Shown piece after piece: positions 7,849-13,860 of a DNA stretch of 15,320 nt. Location: assembly GCA_005791685.1 (NCBI GenBank), contig SXVG01000127.1, positions 1-15,320 on the forward strand, in the 5' to 3' direction. This stretch comes from Methylotenera sp. (lineage in GTDB: Bacteria; Pseudomonadota; Gammaproteobacteria; Burkholderiales; Methylophilaceae). Position 1 is the first letter of the stretch. The number at the start of each line of letters is the position of its first letter. The notes below the pieces were generated by a model. The model made no database searches. It was not told the origin of the DNA and worked only from the letters and a program-made list of their open reading frames with translations. The position numbers and the translations under genes were made by a program.

Positions 7849-8043
7849 CTAATCGACCTCGTCTATCCAAGCCAGTTGTATGGCTTCCAAGATGCGTTCG
7901 CCGCATTTGTTAGCATCGTCATCAAAGCCATCCAAGGCCATGACCCAAGCCATTAAATCGGTGTAGCGCACGGTGCGTGGGTCGATGTCTGGGTGCTGAT
8001 CGTAGAGCGATTCGGCGATGCGTAGGCTGTCGGTCCATTTCAT
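7849..8043 (-). CDS. iscX: IscX (YfhJ) family iron-sulfur cluster assembly protein
   Basis: This is a very small acidic protein of 64 residues. It opens MKWTDSLRIAESLYDQHPDIDP and continues RTVRYTDLMAW, FDDD and ILEAIQLAWIDE. It aligns end to end with E. coli IscX (66 residues; [21 protein letters not shown], DEAE-type end). IscX binds the cysteine desulfurase IscS and iron, and acts as a modulator or iron donor in Fe-S assembly, competing with frataxin/CyaY. In E. coli it is the last gene of the isc operon; here no isc gene is in view and it stands alone, convergent with pgm. A GAGA about 8 nt before the ATG is the only ribosome-binding candidate. Despite its size the whole-length match makes it a real gene. 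Confidence 0.9.
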   Translation of the reverse strand: MKWTDSLRIAESLYDQHPDIDPRTVRYTDLMAWVMALDGFDDDANKCGERILEAIQLAWIDEVD

Positions 8044-8164
8044 ATGACGGTCTCGATAAAAAGTGGCTCAAGCTTACACCAAATCGATTGCACGTGCGCT
8101 CACGCGGCGGACAAAAAACGCTTAAATTTCCGTCTTAAGGCTAAGTTTGGGTTGATTTAAGGTT

Positions 8165-8193
8165 TTAACGTTCGTGCTAGGCCGTGCTAAAAT
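8165..8193 (+). promoter_or_regulatory. Probable sigma70 promoter for glyA
   Basis: TTAACG (8165-8170) as -35 and TAAAAT (8188-8193) as -10 are separated by 17 bp, about 50 nt upstream of the glyA start. This is the best-spaced promoter candidate in the window and would serve glyA and perhaps the whole nrdR-ribD-tatD run. The rest of the 200-bp iscX-glyA interval shows no other clear element; no glycine riboswitch fold was recognised. Confidence 0.5.
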
Positions 8194-8243
8194 GGCGCAC
8201 AGTCATACACTAACATTCAACCGTATTTGGAAAGCGAAACATT

Positions 8244-9521
8244 ATGTCACTTGCCCCCACGCATCAGGCGCCCTTTACTTACGACCTTACTTTAAATAAA
8301 GCGGACGCGGCTTTGTGGGACATGATCTCACACGAAGTGGTACGTCAGCATGAACACATAGAGCTGATTGCTTCGGAAAACTACACCAGCCCTGCGGTGA
8401 TGCAGGCGCAAGGCTCGCAGCTCACCAATAACTACGCTGAAGGCTATCCTGGCAAACGTTTTTATGGTGGTTGTGAATACGTCGATCAAATTGAGCAGTT
8501 GGCCATAGACCGTTTGAAGGCCTTGTACGGTGCCGAGTACGCCAATGTGCAACCGCACTCTGGTTCGCAAGCCAATCAAGCGGTGTATTTTTCCATATTA
8601 AAGCCGGGTGACACGGTGATGGGCATGAACTTAGGCCATGGCGGTCATTTAACCCATGGTTCGCCGGCCAATTTATCCGGTAAATTATTTAACATCGTGC
8701 CTTATGGCTTAAACGATAAAGAAGAAATCGATTATGACGAGATGGAGCGCATCGCTGTTGAATGTCAGCCCAAGTTATTGATAGGTGGCGCCTCGGCCTA
8801 TGCCTTACGCTTTGATTGGGCGCGCATGGCGGAGATTGCCAAAAAAGTCGGGGCGTATTTTATGGTGGACATGGCGCACTACTCCGGTTTGATTGCGGCC
8901 GGCGTTTATCCCAACCCGGTGCCGCATGCCGATTTCGTTACATCCACCACGCATAAAACCCTGCGTGGCCCACGCGGCGGCATTATTTTGGCCAAAGCCG
9001 AGTTTGAGAAATCGCTTAATTCCAGCGTGTTCCCAGCTTTGCAAGGCGGGCCATTGATGCACGTGATTGCCGCGAAAGCCACGACTTTCTTAGAGGCCGC
9101 GCAACCGGCATTTAAAGCCTATCAAACACAGGTCATTAAAAATGCCCAAGCCATGGCCGAGACCTTGGTTGCACGGGGTTTGCGCATTATTTCTGGCCGT
9201 ACCGAGTCGCACATGTTTTTAGTCGATTTGCGTCCCAAAGGCCTCACCGGCAAAGCGGCCGATGCCGCATTGGGCTTGGCGCACATTACCGTCAATAAAA
9301 ATGCCATTCCGAATGATCCAGAAAGCCCATTCGTTACTTCTGGTATACGCATAGGCGCACCGGCAATCACTACGCGTGGTTTTAAAGAAGACGAAGCTAG
9401 GCTGGTGGCCAATTTAATTGCCGACGTGCTGGATCAGCCTAACGATGAAGCGGTCATTGCCGCCACTAAGGCCAAAGTGCATGCGCTAACGGCCCGCTTT
9501 CCGGTCTATCAAGTTAGATAA
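8244..9521 (+). CDS. glyA: Serine hydroxymethyltransferase
   Basis: This PLP enzyme converts serine and tetrahydrofolate to glycine and 5,10-methylene-tetrahydrofolate, the main source of one-carbon units. It has 425 residues; most bacterial forms have about 417, and the extra is a short N-terminal extension (MSLAPTHQAPFT). Family motifs are intact: ELIASENYTSPAV (40-52), the NNYAEGYPGKRFYGGCE region (62-78), HSGSQAN (105-111), VDMAHYSGLIAAG (208-220) and the PLP-lysine motif STTHKTLRGPRGG with Lys238. KLLIGGASAYALRFDW is typical of betaproteobacterial enzymes. GGAAAG about 10 nt before the ATG is the likely ribosome-binding site. It is the first gene of a plus-strand cluster with nrdR and ribD. 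Its 3' region merges directly into a heptamer repeat array. Confidence 0.96.
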   Translation: MSLAPTHQAPFTYDLTLNKADAALWDMISHEVVRQHEHIELIASENYTSPAVMQAQGSQLTNNYAEGYPGKRFYGGCEYVDQIEQLAIDRLKALYGAEYANVQPHSGSQANQAVYFSILKPGDTVMGMNLGHGGHLTHGSPANLSGKLFNIVPYGLNDKEEIDYDEMERIAVECQPKLLIGGASAYALRFDWARMAEIAKKVGAYFMVDMAHYSGLIAAGVYPNPVPHADFVTSTTHKTLRGPRGGIILAKAEFEKSLNSSVFPALQGGPLMHVIAAKATTFLEAAQPAFKAYQTQVIKNAQAMAETLVARGLRIISGRTESHMFLVDLRPKGLTGKAADAALGLAHITVNKNAIPNDPESPFVTSGIRIGAPAITTRGFKEDEARLVANLIADVLDQPNDEAVIAATKAKVHALTARFPVYQVR

Positions 9522-9524
9522 TTC

Positions 9525-9550
9525 AGTCGTTAGACTTTAGTCGCTAGTTA
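9525..9550 (+). repeat. Degenerate inverted heptamer copies after glyA
   Basis: AGTCGTTAG (9525-9533) and TTAGTCGCTAGTTA (9537-9550) are reverse-complement relatives of the ACGACTA heptamers that begin 11 bp downstream. The 9-mer AGTCGTTAG is exactly complementary to CTAACGACT, which occurs at several places in the array (for example 9600-9608). In the glyA-nrdR transcript this segment could pair with any of several identical units, giving a hairpin with alternative registers. It could serve as a weak glyA 3' end or as the opposite arm of a composite element. Confidence 0.6.
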
Positions 9551-9560
9551 AAAACCAAAA

Positions 9561-9658
9561 CCAACTACCAACTACCAACTACCAACTACCAACTACCAAC
9601 TAACGACTAACGACTAACGACTAACGACTAACGACTAACGACTACCAACTAACGACTA
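9561..9658 (+). repeat. Tandem heptanucleotide array, 14 units of two types, between glyA and nrdR
   Basis: Fourteen uninterrupted 7-bp units fill 98 bp: six CCAACTA (9561-9602), six ACGACTA (9603-9644), one CCAACTA (9645-9651) and one ACGACTA (9652-9658). All units share ACTA and differ only in the first three bases. The sharp block structure suggests expansion by slippage or unequal exchange of two seed units. The array is not coding: the ACGACTA block puts TAA stops in all three plus-strand frames. It ends 5 nt before the nrdR ATG, so nrdR has no purine-rich Shine-Dalgarno and its leader is A/C-rich and probably unstructured unless paired with the inverted copies at 9525-9550. Confidence 0.97.
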
Positions 9659-9663
9659 CTCAT

Positions 9664-10107
9664 ATGAAATGCCCTTTTTGCGGTGATGCCGATACCCAGG
9701 TGATTGATTCTCGTGTCAATGACGAGGGTAATGCCATACGCCGTCGTCGTAAATGCGGCGTGTGTGACAAGCGTTTTACCACTTATGAAACTGCGGAGTT
9801 GATGATGCCGCAAGTGGTCAAAAGCAACGGTACGCGAGAGGCGTTTGATCGCGAAAAATTACGCCTGTCTTTCACGCGCGCTTTGCACAAGCGTCCTGTA
9901 CCCACCGAATACGTGGATAGGGCTTTGGATAGAATTTCACAAAAACTGCTCAGTTTGGGCGAGCGTGAGGTTCCCACTCGCGTGTTGGGCGAAAGCGTGA
10001 TGCATGAATTAAAGTTGATGGACAAGGTGGCGTATATACGTTTTGCCTCGGTCTATCGTAGCTTTTCGGACGTGGATGATTTTAATGAAGCGATTCGTGA
10101 ACTGTAG
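9664..10107 (+). CDS. nrdR: Transcriptional repressor NrdR
   Basis: NrdR senses ATP/dATP and represses ribonucleotide reductase genes by binding NrdR boxes. The 147-residue protein has the two expected parts: an N-terminal zinc ribbon with Cys3, Cys6, Cys31 and Cys34 (MKCPFCGD, then RRRKCGVCDKRFTTYE), and an ATP-cone domain from about residue 49 to 139 (VVKSNGTREAFDREKL to YIRFASVYRSF). Length and order are standard for the family. The ATG at 9664 is certain from the conserved MKCPFC start. Its ribosome-binding region is unusual: the preceding bases belong to a heptamer array and contain no Shine-Dalgarno, so expression may depend on glyA translation or on an unstructured leader. The glyA-nrdR-ribD neighbourhood is common in betaproteobacteria. 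Confidence 0.97.
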   Translation: MKCPFCGDADTQVIDSRVNDEGNAIRRRRKCGVCDKRFTTYETAELMMPQVVKSNGTREAFDREKLRLSFTRALHKRPVPTEYVDRALDRISQKLLSLGEREVPTRVLGESVMHELKLMDKVAYIRFASVYRSFSDVDDFNEAIREL

Positions 10108-10127
10108 GTCATCATTAGGACTAAAAA

Positions 10128-10505
10128 ATGAGAGTGATTAAGTGGGCAAGCATAGCCTTAAGCGTATTTACCGTGGTCTTAACCTTGGTCTTTTTTGCTT
10201 GGTGGGCCATGAAAGATAGTTTGGTGTTTGGCAGCGATAAATTTGACCAAGTCAAATGGATGCAGGCGCAGGCTGGCTTAGACCAGCAATGCAAACGCGG
10301 CGACATGGCTTATGATTTGCAGCAAAACATTTTACTCAAAGGCACGCCCAGAGCCGCTGTCGCTATATTGCTTGGTCGCCCCAGTTACGATGCCGATAAT
10401 AGCGTGGAATACGATTTGGGTAAGTGCATGCACGTCTATCATGGCTTGTTGATTTATTTTGACGAAAATAATAATTTAATCAACAGTCGCATTTCTTCAC
10501 ATTAA
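10128..10505 (+). CDS. Small membrane-anchored protein of unknown function
   Basis: This 125-residue protein is not recognised with confidence. It has one strong N-terminal hydrophobic segment (about 5-27, IKWASIALSVFTVVLTLVFF within it) followed by a soluble domain of about 95 residues. That domain has a helical part (40-68), then KGTPRAAVAILLGRPSYD (71-88), then a strand-rich part with YDLGKC, GLLIYFDENNNL and a short polar end. The order 'helix, xxxVxxLLGxP, strands ending in FDxxxxL' recalls the BamE/SmpA fold, but there is no lipobox and the similarity is only by eye. Two cysteines (55 and 100) could pair if the domain is periplasmic. AGGACT lies about 6 nt before the ATG, a good ribosome-binding site, so it is a real gene. 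It sits between nrdR (20-bp gap) and ribD and is probably cotranscribed with them. Confidence 0.8.
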   Translation: MRVIKWASIALSVFTVVLTLVFFAWWAMKDSLVFGSDKFDQVKWMQAQAGLDQQCKRGDMAYDLQQNILLKGTPRAAVAILLGRPSYDADNSVEYDLGKCMHVYHGLLIYFDENNNLINSRISSH

Positions 10506-10534
10506 ATCCCATGCCCTAATGCTGGCTACCCATT

Positions 10535-11656
10535 TTGTTCTCGATCGCTGATCACACTTACATGGCACTTGCACTGCAGTTAGCAGAGCAGGGCTTGTAC
10601 AGCACAGCACCCAATCCTAGGGTGGGCTGTGTGGTAGTCAAAAACAATCAAATTGTCGGTCAAGGCGCCCATCTAAAAGCCGGTCAAGCGCATGCTGAGG
10701 TGCTGGCGCTAAGTCAGGCCGGGGCCGCTGCTCAAGGTGCGGACGTGTACGTCACTTTGGAGCCGTGCAGTCATTTTGGCCGCACCCCGCCTTGTGCGGA
10801 TGCCTTGTTGGCGGCCGGCGTGAAGCGGGTGGTGGTGGCCATGCAAGACCCCAATCCTTTGGTGGCGGGGCTGGGTATTAAGCGCTTGCAAGCGCAAGGC
10901 GTGCAGGTGGAGCAAGGCCTGCTAGCGTCGCAAGCACAGGCCCTCAATCTGGGCTTTATCTCGCGCATGACACGGCATAGGCCTTATCTGCGCAGTAAAC
11001 TGGCGGCCAGTTTGGATGGCCGCACTGCCCTTAAAAACGGCCTAAGCCAGTGGATAACATCCGAGGCGGCCAGGAATGATGTGCAGCATTGGCGTGGGCT
11101 ATCTTGTGCCATCATGACCGGCGTAGGCACGGTATTGCAAGATAACCCCAGCCTGACGCTACGCTCGCCGGACGTGTTGAGCCTGGCGGGATCGCGTCAG
11201 CCTTTACGGGTCATCGTCGACAGCCGTTTGCGTAGCCCTATGGACAGTCAAATACTGTCGCCGGCCAGTTTGCAAACGGGGCCGGTGTTGATCGCCTATG
11301 CAGCAGCGCCGGCCGCTAAAGTGGCGAAGTTAAAGCAATCTGGGGCAGAGTTGCTGGCTATGCCCGATGCGGTGGGTCGCGTGGATTTGACCGCTTTGTT
11401 AACGCACTTGGCTGAGCGTGGGGTGAACGATGTGTTGTTGGAAGCCGGGGCCGTTTTAAATGGCGCATTCTTGCAGGCTCAGTTGATAGATGAATTTATT
11501 TTTTATTACGCGGCCAAGTTGATGGGCGGTGATGCTAAGCCTATGTTTGTGTTGCCTGAATTTAGCCAAATGTCGCAAGCGCTGGATTTGCAGATTTTAG
11601 AGGTGCGGCAGTTGGGTGCCGATTTGCGCTTGCGCGCCCAGCCCAAACCGGCTTAG
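10535..11656 (+). CDS. ribD: Bifunctional diaminohydroxyphosphoribosylaminopyrimidine deaminase / 5-amino-6-(5-phosphoribosylamino)uracil reductase
   Basis: RibD carries out two consecutive steps of riboflavin synthesis: deamination of the GTP cyclohydrolase II product, then NADPH-dependent reduction of the ribosyl side chain. Residues 1-145 form the CDA-type deaminase domain, with TAPNPRVGCVVV (24-35), the zinc/catalytic HAE (His53, Glu55) and PCSHFGRTPPC (Cys78, Cys87). Residues from about 146 form the reductase domain (RPYLRSKLAASLDGRTAL, GVGTVLQDNPSLTLR, DVLLEAGAVLNGAFL). At 373 residues it is full length. The start is a TTG at 10535: it gives MFSIADHTYMALAL, matching the conserved MFSxADH opening of betaproteobacterial RibD. 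The ATG at 10559 would cut this off, and upstream ATGs are out of frame or stopped. No FMN riboswitch was seen upstream. Confidence 0.94.
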   Translation: MFSIADHTYMALALQLAEQGLYSTAPNPRVGCVVVKNNQIVGQGAHLKAGQAHAEVLALSQAGAAAQGADVYVTLEPCSHFGRTPPCADALLAAGVKRVVVAMQDPNPLVAGLGIKRLQAQGVQVEQGLLASQAQALNLGFISRMTRHRPYLRSKLAASLDGRTALKNGLSQWITSEAARNDVQHWRGLSCAIMTGVGTVLQDNPSLTLRSPDVLSLAGSRQPLRVIVDSRLRSPMDSQILSPASLQTGPVLIAYAAAPAAKVAKLKQSGAELLAMPDAVGRVDLTALLTHLAERGVNDVLLEAGAVLNGAFLQAQLIDEFIFYYAAKLMGGDAKPMFVLPEFSQMSQALDLQILEVRQLGADLRLRAQPKPA

Positions 11657-11673
11657 TTTAAGTGGCATAGACC

Positions 11674-12486
11674 ATGTTGATCGACACCCATTGCCACTTG
11701 GATGCAACTGAATTTTCTGCAGACCGGTCGGCGATGTTAGAACAGGCCTACGCAGTTGGGGTTAAAGGAATCGTTATCCCCGCTGTGGCGCGTGAAAACT
11801 TTGCCGCCGTCATTGCCCTATGTCGGCAACATAAAAACTGCGCCTACGCGCTTGGCATACATCCTATGTATGTGGATACAGCCGCATGGGCTGATTTAGA
11901 AATACTGCAAGACGGTTTGCGTCAAAATGACGCCTTGGCCATAGGTGAAATTGGTTTGGATTATTTTGCAAAATGCACTGGCGATGCCGTCGCCCACCGT
12001 CAGCGGCAAAGCCATTTTTTGATTGAGCAATTGAAGTTGGCTAAGCAATTCAATTTGCCGGTGATATTGCATGTGCGTCAAGCGGTCGATGACGTGCTCA
12101 AGCATTTGCGTCGTCATGAGGTGTGCGGCGGCATTGCGCATGCGTTTAACGGTAGCTTGCAGCAAGCCGAGCAATTTATCGCCATGGGTTTTAAGTTGGG
12201 TTTTGGTGGGGCCATGACTTATGATCGCGCCACTAAGATACGCGATTTGGCTAAGCGCTTACCGTTTGAATCCTTGGTATTGGAGACCGATGCCCCGGAT
12301 ATGCCACCGGCATGGTTGGCAAAAGGGCTTAGAAATAGCCCCATGGAATTAGCAAAAATCGCTCAAGTGTTAGCCGACTTAAGGCAAGTCAAGCTGGCGC
12401 AAGTGCTTGATATTACTGGAGCCAATGCCCTCAAAGTTTTGCCAAAATTGGCCAACTTATGCACATCACCTCATGTGCTACTTTAA
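11674..12486 (+). CDS. TatD family metal-dependent hydrolase (YjjV-like)
   Basis: This 270-residue TIM-barrel amidohydrolase-type protein belongs to the TatD DNase family. Metal ligands are visible in order: IDTHCHLD (His6, His8), GEIGLD (Glu92), ILHVR (His133), IAHAFNGSLQQAEQF (His156) and LETDAPDMPP (Asp206). ALGIHPMYV and KLGFGGAMTYDRA also match. The text resembles E. coli YjjV more than TatD or YcfH (PATxAENFARV, LKLAKRYDLPVILH, SGSLQQAERF). Family members have 3'-5' exonuclease or DNase activity and may act in DNA repair or turnover; the cellular substrate of this one is not known. It begins 17 bp after ribD in the same direction, so probably the same transcript, and is followed by a terminator. 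The last 15 or so residues are not conserved. Confidence 0.9.
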   Translation: MLIDTHCHLDATEFSADRSAMLEQAYAVGVKGIVIPAVARENFAAVIALCRQHKNCAYALGIHPMYVDTAAWADLEILQDGLRQNDALAIGEIGLDYFAKCTGDAVAHRQRQSHFLIEQLKLAKQFNLPVILHVRQAVDDVLKHLRRHEVCGGIAHAFNGSLQQAEQFIAMGFKLGFGGAMTYDRATKIRDLAKRLPFESLVLETDAPDMPPAWLAKGLRNSPMELAKIAQVLADLRQVKLAQVLDITGANALKVLPKLANLCTSPHVLL

Positions 12487-12507
12487 CTTTAACAAAAAAC
12501 CCTTTGC

Positions 12508-12540
12508 AATCAATGGCGATAATTTAAGCTATTGATTTTT
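12508..12540 (+). terminator. Probable intrinsic terminator after tatD-family gene
   Basis: AATCAATGGC (12508-12517) pairs with GCTATTGATT (12528-12537) as a 10-bp stem with one G-U wobble and a 10-nt loop. A T-run follows to 12540. It begins 22 bp after the stop codon and would end the glyA-nrdR-ribD-tatD transcript. The stem is fairly AT-rich, so strength is uncertain. Confidence 0.6.
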
Positions 12541-12750
12541 AACGATAAAATATTAGTTTAAAAAGTAGGCGATTTGAAAAAAGCCTTATAGATTGCTATG
12601 TTACATTTTCAAGTCACAGTTATTCACAAAGTTATCCACAGATATTGTGGAGAGTATTTTTAAAATGATGGAACTTTTTATAAGTCAACTTTTTTATTGA
12701 GTATTTATTTCACCGGCAGGCGGGTTTATTGCTAGGAAAACGCTGATTTT
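12541..12750 (+). promoter_or_regulatory. AT-rich spacer with two DnaA boxes upstream of mtnA
   Basis: Two same-orientation 9-mers fit the DnaA box TTATNCACA: TTATTCACA (12620-12628) and the perfect TTATCCACA (12632-12640), 12 bp apart start to start. CCACA (12636-12640) and TGTGG (12646-12650) form a 5-bp dyad, and CTCTCCACA on the minus strand at that spot is a two-mismatch inverted box. The flanks are strongly AT-rich (about 12535-12600 and 12655-12715), unlike the rest of the window. AGGAAA at 12734-12739 is the nearest ribosome-binding candidate for mtnA, though it is far (about 11 nt) from the ATG. No clear sigma70 promoter at ideal spacing was found. The spacer holds no gene. Confidence 0.6.
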
Positions 12751-13860
12751 ATGTTAGTCAATACGCAACATTATCGAACCATTTGGCCTACTGCGCTGAT
12801 AGCCGGCGGGCAGCTTAGTGTGTCTATCATAGACCAAACCAAGTTGCCGCATGCGTTTGAAATTGTGCACATAAGCCATTTAGCGCAGATGGTCACAGCG
12901 ATTAAAACCATGCAAGTGCGAGGCGCGCCCTTGATAGGTGCGGCCGCCGCTTATGGCTTGGCTTTGGCTGCCCAAGAAGACAGCACTGACGGCGCTTTGC
13001 AAGCGGCCGCCAGTCGTTTACGCTTAAGTCGGCCCACTGCGGTTAATTTAGATTGGGCGGTGAGCCGCATGCTGGGCTTAATGTTGCAGCACCCACAAAA
13101 TGTGCGTGCCCAATTAGCATGGGCGGAGGCGCAGAAGATTTGTGACGAAGACGTGCTGCAAAATCAAGCCATAGGGCGGCATGGATTGGATTTGATTAAA
13201 CAGCTTGCGCCAAATGACGCGCGTGTCTTGCATGTGCTCACGCATTGCAATGCCGGTTGGCTGGCGACCGTGGATGTGGGCACGGCGCTGGCGCCCATCT
13301 ATGCCGCGCATCAGGCCGGCATCGCGCTGCACGTTTGGGTGGACGAAACCCGGCCGCGTAACCAAGGTGCCAGCCTTACCGCTTGGGAATTGGCCGAGCA
13401 GGGCGTGCCGCATACCGTCATCAGCGATAATGCCGGTGGGCATTTGATGCAACAAGGCTTGGTCGACATGGTCTTGGTTGGTGCGGATCGGGTCAGCGCT
13501 AGTGGTGATGTCTGCAATAAGATAGGTACTTATTTAAAAGCCCTGGCAGCGTTCGATAATGGCATCCCGTTTTACGCGGCGGTGCCTAGCCCGACCATAG
13601 ATTGGTCGGTTAAGGATGCCAGAACCGAAATTGAAATTGAGCAACGCCACGGTGACGAGGTCGCCCACATACAAGGCTTGGCGCTAGATGGCAGCGTACA
13701 AAACGTGCGCTTGATTCCCGCCAACTCCAATGCCGCCAATCCGGCTTTTGATATCACCCCAGCCCGGTTGGTGAGCGGTATTATTACTGAGCGCGGTGTG
13801 TTTAGCCCGGCCGACTTGGTCGGCAGTCGAGTGACTAAAGAGTCCATGGGGGCTAAGTGA
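12751..13860 (+). CDS. mtnA: S-methyl-5-thioribose-1-phosphate isomerase
   Basis: MtnA isomerises methylthioribose-1-phosphate (from methylthioadenosine, a SAM by-product) to methylthioribulose-1-phosphate; some homologs also accept 5-deoxyribose-1-phosphate. The 369-residue protein has the opening HYRTIW and IIDQTKLPH, MQVRGAPLIGAAAAYG (54-69), the catalytic cysteine in LTHCNAGWLAT (Cys166), ETRPRNQGASLTAWEL (199-214), and the catalytic aspartate in VGADRVSASGDVCNKIGTY (Asp246). VPSPTIDW follows. These separate it from eIF2B-type and ribose-1,5-bisphosphate isomerase relatives. Its stop codon shares one base with the next start (TGATG at 13858-13862), tying it translationally to a class II aldolase. 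No mtnP, mtnK, mtnC or mtnD is in view. Confidence 0.94.
   Translation: MLVNTQHYRTIWPTALIAGGQLSVSIIDQTKLPHAFEIVHISHLAQMVTAIKTMQVRGAPLIGAAAAYGLALAAQEDSTDGALQAAASRLRLSRPTAVNLDWAVSRMLGLMLQHPQNVRAQLAWAEAQKICDEDVLQNQAIGRHGLDLIKQLAPNDARVLHVLTHCNAGWLATVDVGTALAPIYAAHQAGIALHVWVDETRPRNQGASLTAWELAEQGVPHTVISDNAGGHLMQQGLVDMVLVGADRVSASGDVCNKIGTYLKALAAFDNGIPFYAAVPSPTIDWSVKDARTEIEIEQRHGDEVAHIQGLALDGSVQNVRLIPANSNAANPAFDITPARLVSGIITERGVFSPADLVGSRVTKESMGAK

Noticed and set aside
8044..8243. Glycine riboswitch upstream of glyA
   Set aside because: The 200-bp interval shows a plain sigma70-like promoter and no recognisable glycine aptamer.
9561..9658. Heptamer array as a CRISPR array or coding repeat
   Set aside because: Units are 7 bp with no spacers, and the ACGACTA block carries TAA in all three forward frames.
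10506..10534. FMN riboswitch upstream of ribD
   Set aside because: The gap is only 29 bp, far too short, and no riboswitch core motif is present.
12598..12663. 21-codon ORF reading through the DnaA boxes
   Set aside because: No ribosome-binding site, and its sequence is just the translation of the repeated TTATNCACA motif.
12541..12750. AT-rich spacer as the chromosomal origin oriC
   Set aside because: Only two good DnaA boxes are present, and no dnaA, dnaN, rpmH or parAB gene is near. Kept as a finding about DnaA binding, not as an origin.
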